In this document: piece by piece, positions 49,473 to 58,629 of the stretch
How positions within the stretch are numbered: position 1 is the stretch's first letter
Layout of the letters: every line of letters begins with the position of its first letter
Source: Isoptericola croceus
GTDB taxonomy: Bacteria > Actinomycetota > Actinomycetes > Actinomycetales > Cellulomonadaceae
DNA length: 64,000 bases
Assembly (NCBI RefSeq): GCF_029382255.1
Contig: NZ_JARLLG010000008.1
Coordinates: 62,001 to 126,000, forward strand
Direction of reading: 5' to 3'
Position numbers and translations under genes: made by a program
The notes under the pieces: generated by a model
Database searches by the model: none
Told to the model about the DNA's origin: nothing
The model's input: the letters and a program-made list of their open reading frames with translations, nothing else

Positions 49473-50071
49473 TGTCGCACCAAGTGAGTCGCAGAGACGC
49501 GATCCTGCGCGTCGCCCGGGAGATGGCGTCGCGTGAGGGGATCGGGTCGCTCACCGTGCGCGCCGTGAGCGCCGCCGCGGGCATCGGGGTGGGGACGTTG
49601 CGGCACTACTTCCCCTCCCAGCGGGAGCTCGTCGACGCGGTGGTCGCCGACATGGTCGAGGGGATGCTCGACGAGTCCGTCGTCTCCGACCGAAGCGTCG
49701 CCCCCGGAGACCGGTTGGCCCATGCCGTGCTGCAGTTCCTGCCGGCATCGGGCGCAGACGACGGGCAGCTCGACGCCTGGTTCGCGTTCTACGTCTCGGC
49801 GTTGTCCACGCAGCCCTCGGAACACGCACGTCGCGTCCTCGAAGCATCGGTGACGACGTCGCACGAGCACATGCGGCGGTGGCTGGGAATGCTCGTCGAC
49901 GAAGGAGTCCTCGAGGTGGCCTCCGTGGCAGACACGTCGTCGACGCTGATCGCGTTGGTCAACGGGTTGGCGTTGGAGGCGTTGACACCGGGCTCACCGG
50001 TCACGGTCGCGGACGCGCGCCGTCTTGCCGAAGCCGCCGCGCGGGCCGTCGTGGGAGGAGCGTGGTCATGA
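49472..50071 (+). CDS. TetR-family transcriptional regulator
   Basis: 199 residues from the ATG at 49472 (a TTG three codons upstream is less likely). The N-terminal HTH is SLTVRAVSAAAGIGVGTLRH (about 25-44) followed by YFPSQRELVDAVV. The C-terminal ligand domain is TetR_C-like with FYVSALSTQPSEHARRVLEA. It overlaps the hydrolase gene by four bases; the dense operator array indicates autoregulation of both genes. Confidence 0.88.
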   Translation: MSHQVSRRDAILRVAREMASREGIGSLTVRAVSAAAGIGVGTLRHYFPSQRELVDAVVADMVEGMLDESVVSDRSVAPGDRLAHAVLQFLPASGADDGQLDAWFAFYVSALSTQPSEHARRVLEASVTTSHEHMRRWLGMLVDEGVLEVASVADTSSTLIALVNGLALEALTPGSPVTVADARRLAEAAARAVVGGAWS

Positions 50072-51300
50072 GCGCACCGCAACGGCAGAAGATGTCCGAG
50101 CGACTCGCACGGATGCCCGGCGTGCGCGCCGTGCGCCGTCCCGCGACGGACGAGTCACCAGAGCTCGACCTCGGCTACGTGCGCACCGGCCCGCCGTCTT
50201 CCGTGCCCGCCGTGGTGATCCCCGGCGGCCCCGGGCTCGCCTCCGTCCTGCCGTATCGCGCGTTCCGCCGCAGGGCCGCGAAGCACGGGCTCGACGTCCT
50301 GATGGTCGAGCACCGCGGCGTCGGGCTGTCGCGTGCAGACCTGGCCGGTGCGGACCTCCCCGGATCAGCGATGACGATCCGCTCCGCGGTCGACGACGTC
50401 GCAGCGGTCCTGGACGCCGAGGGCGTCGACCGCGCGGTCGTCTACGGGTCGTCGTACGGGAGCTACCTGGCCCAGGCCTTCGGAGCCTGGCACCCGGACC
50501 GGGTGGCCGGCATGGTCCTGGACTCGACGATGACGAGCGCCCACGACCACGTCGCCGTCCGTGCTCATGCCCGCGAGCTCCTCTGGGACGGAGGCACCGC
50601 ACAGACGGCGCCCGCCGCACGACTGCTGCGCGGCCTCGTCGCCTCCGGCACCGTCGATCGCGACGAGGCCGGCGACGTGGCCCGCATCGTCTACGAGTTC
50701 GCCGGGCCCGAGACGCTCCACCGACTCCTCGCCGCCAAGGCACAGGGCCGGGCGTCCCGCACCTGGCGCTGGATCGCGCGCCTCGGCGGGCGAGAGATCA
50801 GCGACGTCATGCCCTTCGTCATGGAGTTCGACCTCGTCGCCCGCATCGCCTTCCGCGAGCTCAACTACGCACCCGAGCCGGACGGCGGCCCATTCGACCC
50901 GGCCACCGCGTTCCGCGCTGTCGCCGATCGCCACGAACCGTTCGCGGGTGAACCCCTCGACCTGCCCGCGCACTGGGCGGGCTTCGACTGGCCGCTGGCC
51001 GTGCTGTCCGGAGAACGCGACCTCCGCACCCCCCGTCTCCTCTCCGAGAGCGTCGTCCGCACGGCCCCCGACGGCGCGCTCGTCCCGCTGCTCGGCGCCG
51101 GTCACAGCGCGCTCGACACCCACGCCCAGGCAGCGACGGCCGCGATCACGGCGGTCAGGGAGCAGGCCCACCACGAGCTCGGTGCTGAACCCGACCGACT
51201 CGCCGCCCTGCCCCGCGACGGCGCATCACGTCACATGGCGACGATCCTCCGCGCCGGCCTCACGGTCGAGTCGCTCATCCCCCGCCGGCCGCGTGGGTGA
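50068..51300 (+). CDS. alpha/beta hydrolase (proline iminopeptidase/TAP-like)
   Basis: 410 residues. Oxyanion-hole region VIPGGPGLASVLPYR, nucleophile elbow GSSYGSYLAQAFG (Ser within GxSxG), acid Asp in VLSGERDLRTPRL and His in LLGAGHSALDTHA. VEHRGVGLSRADL matches the proline-iminopeptidase/tripeptidyl-peptidase subgroup. No signal peptide. Substrate unknown; control by the adjacent TetR suggests detoxification or an inducible esterase role. Confidence 0.82.
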   Translation: MSAPQRQKMSERLARMPGVRAVRRPATDESPELDLGYVRTGPPSSVPAVVIPGGPGLASVLPYRAFRRRAAKHGLDVLMVEHRGVGLSRADLAGADLPGSAMTIRSAVDDVAAVLDAEGVDRAVVYGSSYGSYLAQAFGAWHPDRVAGMVLDSTMTSAHDHVAVRAHARELLWDGGTAQTAPAARLLRGLVASGTVDRDEAGDVARIVYEFAGPETLHRLLAAKAQGRASRTWRWIARLGGREISDVMPFVMEFDLVARIAFRELNYAPEPDGGPFDPATAFRAVADRHEPFAGEPLDLPAHWAGFDWPLAVLSGERDLRTPRLLSESVVRTAPDGALVPLLGAGHSALDTHAQAATAAITAVREQAHHELGAEPDRLAALPRDGASRHMATILRAGLTVESLIPRRPRG

Positions 51301-52784
51301 CCGGGACCAGCACGTCGGACGAACGCCGCTCGGCCGAGGTAGCCGCCATGCCCGGTTCGGCGGAGGATCGCCCTGTGAGCACTCCCGCAGGATCGACCTC
51401 CACGCCCGCACCGGTGGCACGCCGGCGCGCACGATGGTGGTGGATCGTCGCGATCGTCGTCCTCCTCCTCGGGGCCGCCGTCGTCGTCGCCGGACTGCTC
51501 GAGCACCGCGCCTGGGTCAGGACCGTCGCCGAGTACGACGCCGAGGTGGCCCGCGTCACCGACGAGGCCAAGAACGCACGTGACCGGGCCGAGGACGCCT
51601 ACGCCGCGAGCGTCGACGCCCTCGACGAGACGATCGACGACGGGCGATCGGTCCGGGCCGCCAGCAAGGGTCAGGTCGCCGACCGCGGCATCCGCAAGCC
51701 GCTCGCCGCAGCGCTCGACGACGCCGAACAGCTGCGCGACACCGAGGTCACCTATCCGGTCGTGACGCGCACCGTGGACGAGGTCGTCCGACCGAACCCC
51801 TTCCGTCCGGACGTGCTGCCGCAGGTGGAACACGACGTCGTCGGCGGGTCGGACCCGGCGCCCGCCGACCTCGACGCCGCAGTGGACGACGTCGCCGAGG
51901 CGTCCGCAGCGGTCGCCGAGTCACGCCGACAATGGGCCCTCGACGAGCTGGCGCCCGCCACGGCCGAAGGCCGCGACGCCCTGACCGACCTCAGCGACCA
52001 GGTCGGTGCTCGCGCGCTCGGCCCGCTCGAGGAGGCGGTCACCGACGCCGAAGCGATCCTCGACGCGGGAACGGACGCCGTCGACCCCGACGAGACCGTC
52101 GCGCTGCGGGACCTCCTGCTCGACACCACCGAGTCCGTCTGGGCCGACCGGCTGGCAGACATCCGCACCGAGCGCCGCCAGGCCGCCCGCGCCCGCGGCG
52201 TCGACTGCCGCAAGGACAAGTGCGTCGCGCTGACGTTCGACGACGGCCCCGTCCCGGACACCGAACGCCTGTTGCGGATCCTCGACCGGAAGAACGCGCC
52301 CGCCACGTTCTTCATGGTGGGCGACAACGTCGCCGCACGGCCAGGCATCGCGCGTGCCGTCGTCGAGCGTGGGCACCTCGTCGCCAACCACACCTGGAAC
52401 CACCCGCAGCTCACCACGCTCGACGACGGCGAGGTGCGCGACGAGCTCCGGCGCACCCAGGACGCGATCACCGACGCGACCGGGTTCACCCCGTTCCTCC
52501 TGCGGCCCCCGTACGGCGCCGTCGACGGCAACGTCCGGACGCTCGCGACCCGCACCGGGCTCGACATCGTCCTGTGGAACCTCGACTCCGACGACTGGGG
52601 GACCCGCGACCCGAAGAAGATCCGCCGCCACGTGCGCGCCGAGGTGCAGCGCGGCAGCAACGTGCTCCTGCACGACCTCCACCCGACCACCGTCGACGCC
52701 GTGCCGAAGATCATCAACGACCTGCGCAAGGAGGACTACGTGCTGGTCACGGTCGACCTGCTCGTCGCGGCCGGCGGGTCGTGA
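51297..52784 (+). CDS. membrane-anchored polysaccharide deacetylase (CE4/NodB)
   Basis: 495 residues from a GTG overlapping the hydrolase stop; an ATG at 51348 with GAGGTAG upstream is an alternative. One membrane helix (WWWIVAIVVLLLGAAVVVAG, about 47-66) anchors it as type II. Residues 75-300 are Asp/Glu/Ala-rich predicted helix (stalk). The NodB domain (about 310-490) has KCVALTFDDGPVPDTERLLR (metal Asp), HTWNHPQLTTL (metal His pair) and RPPYGAVDGNVR. It probably deacetylates peptidoglycan or another wall polymer. Confidence 0.87.
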   Translation: MTGTSTSDERRSAEVAAMPGSAEDRPVSTPAGSTSTPAPVARRRARWWWIVAIVVLLLGAAVVVAGLLEHRAWVRTVAEYDAEVARVTDEAKNARDRAEDAYAASVDALDETIDDGRSVRAASKGQVADRGIRKPLAAALDDAEQLRDTEVTYPVVTRTVDEVVRPNPFRPDVLPQVEHDVVGGSDPAPADLDAAVDDVAEASAAVAESRRQWALDELAPATAEGRDALTDLSDQVGARALGPLEEAVTDAEAILDAGTDAVDPDETVALRDLLLDTTESVWADRLADIRTERRQAARARGVDCRKDKCVALTFDDGPVPDTERLLRILDRKNAPATFFMVGDNVAARPGIARAVVERGHLVANHTWNHPQLTTLDDGEVRDELRRTQDAITDATGFTPFLLRPPYGAVDGNVRTLATRTGLDIVLWNLDSDDWGTRDPKKIRRHVRAEVQRGSNVLLHDLHPTTVDAVPKIINDLRKEDYVLVTVDLLVAAGGS

Positions 52785-52830
52785 CCGTGCTGGCCGAGCG
52801 CTCGCTCGAGGCGGGGATAGGTTGAAGCGC

Positions 52831-53151
52831 ATGCACGTACAGCACCAGGCCCCCGCGCCACTCGACGGCGCCACCGGGGTGGCGACGAGCATGCTCGCGC
52901 CGGGCACGGAACCGGAGCGTGTCCGCGTCGACGTCGCGGTGCTCACGGCCGGGTCCGAGCTGCCGAAGCATCCTGCGGGACGCCTCCAAGTGTTCTACGT
53001 CGTGGCGGGAACCGGACAGGTCGCCGGCGACGACGACGTCCGCGTCGACGTCGGACCGGGTGACCTGGTGACGTGGGAGGCCGGGGAGCGCCACACCACC
53101 TGGGCGACCACCGACCTCACGGCGGTCATCGTGCAGCGCGGCCAACCCTGA
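52831..53151 (+). CDS. cupin-domain protein
   Basis: 106 residues forming one cupin barrel: PKHPAGRLQVFYVVAGTGQV in the first motif and VGPGDLVTWEAGERHTTWAT in the second (PGD...H). The His/Glu metal ligand pattern of motif 1 is incomplete (HPAGRLQVFYV lacks the second His), so metal binding is uncertain. TAGGTT just upstream suggests a leaderless transcript. Function unknown. Confidence 0.75.
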   Translation: MHVQHQAPAPLDGATGVATSMLAPGTEPERVRVDVAVLTAGSELPKHPAGRLQVFYVVAGTGQVAGDDDVRVDVGPGDLVTWEAGERHTTWATTDLTAVIVQRGQP

Positions 53152-53204
53152 CCGGTCGCGGTGTCACACCTGCCGGTTGCGGGCCGCTGGAGTTCATCCG
53201 TGCG

Positions 53205-53238
53205 GGACTGACCCGAGTCAGGAGTGTGGGTCCAGTCC
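53205..53238. terminator. bidirectional hairpin between cupin and DUF4184 genes
   Basis: GGACTGACCC (53205-53214) pairs with GGGTCCAGTCC (53228-53238) with one bulged base; an alternative inner stem CTGAC-CCGA-GTCAG overlaps. It lies between convergent genes. Confidence 0.45.
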
Positions 53239-53254
53239 TTCGATCTCCGCAGGT

Positions 53255-53980
53255 TCACCGCGTAGCCGGTTCTCGCGAGGAGACGACGTGCCACGCAACC
53301 GAGACCGCGATCATCGCGAGGACCAGGCTCTGGATCCCCGCCACAGCGGCGTCGAAGGCCCGGTCGTGGAGACCCTCGCCGGCGGCGAACGCCCCGATGC
53401 CGACGGCGAGCGCCACGCCCGGCGCCGTCAGGCACCACGCCAGCGGGTGGCGCACGCGGGAGTCTCGTCGGCTCGCGGACCGTCGGCTGAGCCACCAGAT
53501 GGTGTAGCCGACGACGATCGCGACCCCGAGGATGCCCGACACGTACTGGGCCCACTTCAGGCCGAGCAGGCCCGCGTGCTCCTGCTGGAGCCACTCGACG
53601 TGCATGACGATCCACCGCCCCGGGTGCGTCGCTGAGTCCCACACCACGTGAGTGAGCGCCCCGACGCCGGCAGCGAGCGGGGCGAGCGCCAGCTGACGCC
53701 GCGTCAGGGACGCCGTCGCCGGGACCCGGTCGCGGACCCAGGGCACGACGTCGGCGTAGGAGTCGCGGACGACCGCGAACCACAGCCACACGGCCGCCAG
53801 CGCCACAAGGACGTCGACCGTCACGATGCCCCACACGCTGTGGGTGAGCTCGTAGCCCGGGCGACCGGGAAGGAACATCGGGAGGTCGGGCGCCACGGAG
53901 CCTGCGACCAGCGCGCTCATCGGGAGCGCGGTATGCCCGAGCGGGAGGACGGCGGCCGCGTGCGCGGGCGTGAACGGCAT
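53255..53980 (-). CDS. DUF4184 membrane protein
   Basis: 241 residues: MPFTPAHAAAVLPLGHTALP with a His-containing start typical of DUF4184/metal-dependent hydrolase-like membrane proteins (PFTxxHxAxxxP), then VAGSVAPDLPMFLPGRPGYE, LTHSVWGIVTVDVLVALAAV, and four further helices. GALTHVVWDSATHPGRWIVM holds a second His/Asp group. Function unknown. A small MarR relic lies immediately upstream on the other strand. Confidence 0.8.
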   Translation of the reverse strand: MPFTPAHAAAVLPLGHTALPMSALVAGSVAPDLPMFLPGRPGYELTHSVWGIVTVDVLVALAAVWLWFAVVRDSYADVVPWVRDRVPATASLTRRQLALAPLAAGVGALTHVVWDSATHPGRWIVMHVEWLQQEHAGLLGLKWAQYVSGILGVAIVVGYTIWWLSRRSASRRDSRVRHPLAWCLTAPGVALAVGIGAFAAGEGLHDRAFDAAVAGIQSLVLAMIAVSVAWHVVSSREPATR

Positions 53981-54009
53981 GGCAGAACCGTAGCCGCCCC
54001 ACTGATGGC

Positions 54010-54081
54010 GTGACGCGGCTGCTCGACCGCATGGAAGCGGTCGGACTTGTCGAGCGCGGTGATTCAGGCTCGGGAAGGTGA
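54010..54081 (+). pseudogene. relic of a MarR-family regulator
   Basis: A 23-residue reading VTRLLDRMEAVGLVERGDSG then SGR and stop matches the recognition helix and wing start of MarR proteins (VTRLLDRLExxGLVER). Nothing else of the gene remains; the last 18 bases overlap the 3' end of the GH32 gene on the opposite strand. Confidence 0.6.
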
Positions 54082-55617
54082 GGACGCGGTGGGCCAGAGT
54101 GCCCGTTGGCCGTGCCCGATGTCGGCCATGCGCCACGTCTCGGCGCGGTACACGGTCACGTCACCGGCAAGCGCGGCGATCTCGACGCCGAGCGCGTCGG
54201 TACGCGTCGGGTAGACACGCGTGGTCAACGGACGGCCGTTGGCGAAGACCTCGAGCACCGATCGGTCGACGAGTACCCGCAAATGCACGAGGTCATCACT
54301 GCCGACGGGCACTGCACCCTCGCGGGCGGTGGCGTCGACGGCGAGGTCCCGGCTGGCTCTCTCCCGGTCCAGGCGAAGGACGGCGTCGCCTGCCTCGTCG
54401 CGCTCGACCACGAGGCGCGTGCGCTCACCGTCCGCGTCTCCCGGTTCGCCCGCGACGCGCAGCGCGACCTCGAAGGTTGACGACGGCGCCAGGACGAGGT
54501 CGATCTCGACGTCGAGCTGGTCGCCGGCAGTCAAAGCGTGCCGCGAGCCTTCGGTCAGCCGACCGGGCTCGGTGCGCACGCCGTCGCGCCGTAGCGTGGC
54601 GACCTCGGCGACGGGTGCCTGGACGAGGGTCCTGTCGTCGGCCATGGTCACCTGACGCGGCAGCGACATCGCGCCCGACCACCCGGCGAGGACGGTCGCC
54701 TCGTCCGGGCGCCCTTCCTGCAACCAGCCGAACATCACGCGCCGACCTGCCTCGTCACGGAAGGACTGCGGCGCGTAGAAGTAGCGCCCACCGTAGTCGA
54801 GCCGGCCGAGCCGCTCCGGGGAGAACGTGTCACCCACGTAGGAACCCGTCCAGTACAACGAGTGGTGAGTGACGCCGTCGTCCCAGGCAGAGAAGACGAG
54901 CGCGTCGGTGCCGTCGACGTCGAACAGGTCCACGCACTCCCACATCGTGCCCGTCCAGTCAGGGTCTTCCGGCGAACCCACGGCGGCGTCCCCGACCAGC
55001 AGCGGGCCGACATAGGTCCAGCTCCGCAGGTCGTCGGAGTCGTAGAGGAACGCGGTGCCGCCACGACCGGCGATGCCGGAGCCGACGAGCTGGCGCCATC
55101 GGCCGCCCTCCCGCCACACGCAGTGGTCTCGGTAAGCGGTGATGTCGACGCCTGCTGGTGCCGACCGGATCACCGGGTTCTCTGCCAGTGGCGCCCACGT
55201 GCGCAGGTCGTCGGAACCGATGGCGACGCACGGGAGCTCCCGGCCGCCACGTCGGCCCGAATAGACGATCGTCGGCGTCCCGTCGTCGTCAACGAGGACA
55301 CCGGACCAACAGCCATCTGCGTCCGCGCCGTCGTCCGACGGCACCAGCGCCACGGGCTGGTCGTCCCAATGCACGAGATCCGTGCTGGTGGCGTGACCCC
55401 AGTGGATCCGCGCGTGTACCGGCGAGTACGGGTTGTACTGATAGAAGAGGTGGTACGTGCCGTTCCACTGGCCTACGCCGTTCGGGTCGTTGAGCCAGCC
55501 CGCCGGGGACACGAAGTGGAATCGCGGTCGGTGCGGATCTGCCTCCGCACGCTCGAGCATCCGGTCGTCCGCCCGGGACGGCGCAAAGGGCTGGGGTCGG
55601 GTGTGCTGCTCGGTCAT
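54064..55617 (-). CDS. GH32 beta-fructosidase (invertase/levanase type)
   Basis: 517 residues. Five-blade propeller motifs: WLNDPNGVGQWNGTYHLFYQ with nucleophile Asp (near 44), WGHATSTDLVHW, the stabiliser motif as YRDHCVW (usual RDP is here RDH) and acid/base Glu in MWECVDLFDV (near 226). The C-terminal beta-sandwich starts near 365 and has VDRSVLEVFANGRPLTTRVY. No signal peptide, so it cleaves imported fructosides. It overlaps the ABC ATPase gene by four bases and ends the operon. Confidence 0.9.
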   Translation of the reverse strand: MTEQHTRPQPFAPSRADDRMLERAEADPHRPRFHFVSPAGWLNDPNGVGQWNGTYHLFYQYNPYSPVHARIHWGHATSTDLVHWDDQPVALVPSDDGADADGCWSGVLVDDDGTPTIVYSGRRGGRELPCVAIGSDDLRTWAPLAENPVIRSAPAGVDITAYRDHCVWREGGRWRQLVGSGIAGRGGTAFLYDSDDLRSWTYVGPLLVGDAAVGSPEDPDWTGTMWECVDLFDVDGTDALVFSAWDDGVTHHSLYWTGSYVGDTFSPERLGRLDYGGRYFYAPQSFRDEAGRRVMFGWLQEGRPDEATVLAGWSGAMSLPRQVTMADDRTLVQAPVAEVATLRRDGVRTEPGRLTEGSRHALTAGDQLDVEIDLVLAPSSTFEVALRVAGEPGDADGERTRLVVERDEAGDAVLRLDRERASRDLAVDATAREGAVPVGSDDLVHLRVLVDRSVLEVFANGRPLTTRVYPTRTDALGVEIAALAGDVTVYRAETWRMADIGHGQRALWPTASSPSRA

Positions 55618-56663
55618 GCGGGCTGGTCCTCGATCTCGGTAGTTGTGGTGGCCGCCGCGACGTCGAGCGCGCGGCGGGCGACGTCGCGCTGCGGTCGGTA
55701 CACATGGCAGCGCACCGCGCGGTCGGGGCCCAGACGGTGCCACACCGGCACGTCGGTGCGGCAGATGCCTTCCGCCTCGAACGGACAGCTCGTGGCGCCG
55801 AGCACTTCCGCGCGCAGCGCGGCACGCTCCACGGGGTCAAACGTGCCCGCACGCCGCGGATCCGGAACCGCGGACAACAGCAAGCGCGTGTAGGGGTGCG
55901 CCGGGTCGGCCATGAGCGCCGTCGACTCCCCCGACTCGACGACCTCACCTGCGAACATCACGACCGTGCGGTCCGCGACGTACCGGGCGGACGCCAGGTC
56001 GTGCGTGATGAACAGCAGCGCGATCCCGCGCTCGTCGCGCAACCGGCGCATGAGGTTCAGGATCCCGATCCGGACCGAGACGTCCAGCATCGACGTCGGC
56101 TCGTCCGCCAGGATCACCTCCGGTTCGACCGCGAGCGCCCGCGCTATGGCGACCCGCTGGCGCTGGCCACCGGAGAGCTCGTGCGGGTACGAGTCCAGCA
56201 GCGCGGGGTCGAGGTCGACGGTGGCCATGAGCTCCTCCAGCCGAGCGTGCAGGCTCGCGCTGCGCCCGTTCCCGCCGGCCTTGCCGTGAAGCTGCAGCGC
56301 CCGGGTGAGGAAGTGCTCGACCCGGTGGACGGGGTTGAGAGAGCCGAACGGGTCCTGGAACACCATCTGCACCTTGGACCGGTACGCCCGGGATGCGCGG
56401 CGGGGTTCGCGGCGCAGCACGTCGACCCCGCCCACGTGGATCGTGCCGGCGGTGGGATGCTCCAGCCGGGCGACACAGCGCGCGATCGTCGACTTGCCAC
56501 TGCCGGACTCTCCGACGAGCGCCACGATCTCGCCGCTGCGGACGTCCAGGTCCACGCCCCCGAGGGCGCGCACATGGTTGCGGGAGCCGAAGCCTCCCAC
56601 CGTGAAGTCCTTCACCAGGCCGCGGATCTCGACGACGGCCTGGGTGCTCATGGTGTCGCTCAT
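55614..56663 (-). CDS. oligopeptide-type ABC transporter ATPase (DppF/OppF type)
   Basis: 349 residues. Walker A GESGSGKSTIARCVARLEHP, MVFQDPFGSLNPVHRVEHFL (OppF signature), SGGQRQRVAIARALAVEPEV, and LADEPTSMLDVSVR. The oligopeptide-type C-terminus has CPFEAEGICRTDVPVWHRLG, the iron-sulfur-like Cys region. Start at 56661-56663 overlaps the upstream fusion gene. Genetic context assigns it to fructan import, not peptide import. Confidence 0.88.
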   Translation of the reverse strand: MSDTMSTQAVVEIRGLVKDFTVGGFGSRNHVRALGGVDLDVRSGEIVALVGESGSGKSTIARCVARLEHPTAGTIHVGGVDVLRREPRRASRAYRSKVQMVFQDPFGSLNPVHRVEHFLTRALQLHGKAGGNGRSASLHARLEELMATVDLDPALLDSYPHELSGGQRQRVAIARALAVEPEVILADEPTSMLDVSVRIGILNLMRRLRDERGIALLFITHDLASARYVADRTVVMFAGEVVESGESTALMADPAHPYTRLLLSAVPDPRRAGTFDPVERAALRAEVLGATSCPFEAEGICRTDVPVWHRLGPDRAVRCHVYRPQRDVARRALDVAAATTTTEIEDQPA

Positions 56664-58609
56664 GCGGAGCTCTCCTCGGAGGTCGGCGCGGCGGAGCCCG
56701 CGGCCACGGGCGCCACCCAGTGCCCCGGGGCCACCTCGACCAGGTTGTCGATGTCGGTGAAGCGCACGCCCTCGGCCAGTCCGGTCAGCTCGGTCCGGGG
56801 GCCGGTCAACGGCGGGAACGCGTTCATCAGCGCGCGCGTGTAAGGGTGCTGCGGGTCGGCCAGCACCTGGGCGGCGGGTGCCTGCTCCACCAGCCGCCCG
56901 CCGTACATGACGCCCATGCGGTCGGAAAGCTCGATCATCAGCGACATGTCGTGCGTGATGAACAGGACGGCGAACCCGAGCTCGCGGCGCAGGTCGGCGA
57001 TCTGCGCCATGATCTCCTGCTGCACGACGACGTCGAGCGCCGTCGTGGGCTCGTCCATGATCAGCAGGCGCGGGCGCAGCGCGACCGCCATCGCGATGAC
57101 CACGCGCTGGCGCATGCCCCCGGAGAGCTGGTGCGGGTAGGAGCGCAGGCGCGACCGGTCGATCTTCACCAGCTCGAGGAGATCGCCGGCCCGACGCCGC
57201 GCCTCGCGTCTCGAGAGGCGCAGGTGGGTGGTGTAGATGTCGACGATCTGATCGCCGACCGTCATCACCGGGTTGAGCGAGCTCATCGCGGACTGGAAGA
57301 CCATCGCGACGTCCCGCCACCGGTAGGCACGCAGCTCCTCGTCAGGCATGGCGAGAACATCGCGACCGCAGAAGCGGACGCTGCCGCCCGCGATCACCGC
57401 CGGCTCGCGCAGCAGCCGCATGATCGTGTTCGCGACGGTCGACTTGCCGCAGCCGGACTCCCCCGCCAGGCCGAAGACCTCGCCCTCGCCGATGGTGAAC
57501 GAGATGCGGTCGGCACCGATGACGGTGCGGTTCTCGCCGCGGTACTCCACGGTGAGGTCCCGCACCTCGAGAACGGGCGTGGCGCTGGGATCGATGGTCT
57601 CCTCGCTGGTGACGTTCGCAGCGACGGCGGTCCCCGCACCGACGGACCGGCGGTCCCCACGGGTCCGGCGCGGCGCGCGCAACCGGGGGTTCGTCACCTC
57701 GTCGACCGCGTAGTTGAGCAGCGCGAGAGCGAAGGCCACGAGCGCGATGCACAGACCCGAGGGCAGAAACGCCCACCAGGCGCCCACCATGAGCGCCCCG
57801 TCGTTGCTTGCCCAGTAGAGATTGGTGCCCCACGAGACCACGGACACGTCGCCGAGGCCGAGGAACTCCAGGCCCGCCTGGCTCCCGATGCCGAAGATCA
57901 CGCACCCGAGGAACGTGCTCATGACGATCGACGCCATGTTCGGCAGGATCTCGCGGAACATGATCCAGCCTGCTCGCTCGCCCGTGACCGTCGCGGCGGC
58001 GACGAAGTCCTTGGCCCGGATCGACAAGGCCATCGAGCGGAGGACGCGGGCTGCCCCGGCCCATCCGGTGATGACAAGCACCACGATCACTGTGCCGGTG
58101 CCCGGCGGCAGGAACGCCGCGAGGATGACCAGCAGCGGCAGGCCCGGCATGAGCAGGAAGACGTTCGTCGCGAGCGACAGGACGTCGTCGGTCAGTCGGC
58201 CAAAGTAGCCAGCAGCCAGGCCGACGGTGACGCCGACGATCGTCGCCGCCACACCGACGAGGAACCCGACGAACAGCGACGAGCGCGCTCCCCACAGCGT
58301 GAGGGCGAGGACGTCCTGTCCCTTCGCCGTCGTTCCCCACAGGTGCGCCGACGACGGCGGCTGGGAGCCGCCGCTCGTGATGAGCGTGGGGTCGCCAGGG
58401 GCGAGGACAGGTGCCAGCAGCGCGAGCGCGACGAAGACCACGAGGAGCGACGCGCCGAGCATGGCCTTGCGGTTGCGCAGCAGGCTGCGCACGAGTCCGC
58501 GGCGGGGCGGGCGGCTTGCGGCCTTCGGCCGGAGCGCCGCCGTGGCGGGGCGCCCGCCCGGCCCTTCGGTCGCTGCCAGCGTGGCAGTGGTGGAGTCGGT
58601 GACGGACAT
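56660..58609 (-). CDS. fused permease-ATPase of a peptide-type ABC transporter (DppC-DppD)
   Basis: 649 residues. Residues 1-310 are a DppC/OppC permease: RNRKAMLGASLLVVFVALAL, DPTLITSGGSQPPSSAHLWG (WGTTAKGQDVLALTLWG) and the EAA-like FREILPNMASIVMS. Residues 310-350 are a linker (RRTRGDRRSVGAGTAVAANV). Residues 350-649 are a DppD ATPase: GESGCGKSTVANTIMRLL, MVFQSAMSSLNPVMTVGDQI, LSGGMRQRVVIAMAVALRPR and LLIMDEPTTALDVVVQ. The two are usually separate genes. Partners are DppB and DppF on either side. Confidence 0.9.
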   Translation of the reverse strand: MSVTDSTTATLAATEGPGGRPATAALRPKAASRPPRRGLVRSLLRNRKAMLGASLLVVFVALALLAPVLAPGDPTLITSGGSQPPSSAHLWGTTAKGQDVLALTLWGARSSLFVGFLVGVAATIVGVTVGLAAGYFGRLTDDVLSLATNVFLLMPGLPLLVILAAFLPPGTGTVIVVLVITGWAGAARVLRSMALSIRAKDFVAAATVTGERAGWIMFREILPNMASIVMSTFLGCVIFGIGSQAGLEFLGLGDVSVVSWGTNLYWASNDGALMVGAWWAFLPSGLCIALVAFALALLNYAVDEVTNPRLRAPRRTRGDRRSVGAGTAVAANVTSEETIDPSATPVLEVRDLTVEYRGENRTVIGADRISFTIGEGEVFGLAGESGCGKSTVANTIMRLLREPAVIAGGSVRFCGRDVLAMPDEELRAYRWRDVAMVFQSAMSSLNPVMTVGDQIVDIYTTHLRLSRREARRRAGDLLELVKIDRSRLRSYPHQLSGGMRQRVVIAMAVALRPRLLIMDEPTTALDVVVQQEIMAQIADLRRELGFAVLFITHDMSLMIELSDRMGVMYGGRLVEQAPAAQVLADPQHPYTRALMNAFPPLTGPRTELTGLAEGVRFTDIDNLVEVAPGHWVAPVAAGSAAPTSEESSA

Positions 58610-58629
58610 GGTCGTGCTCCTTCCGGCCG

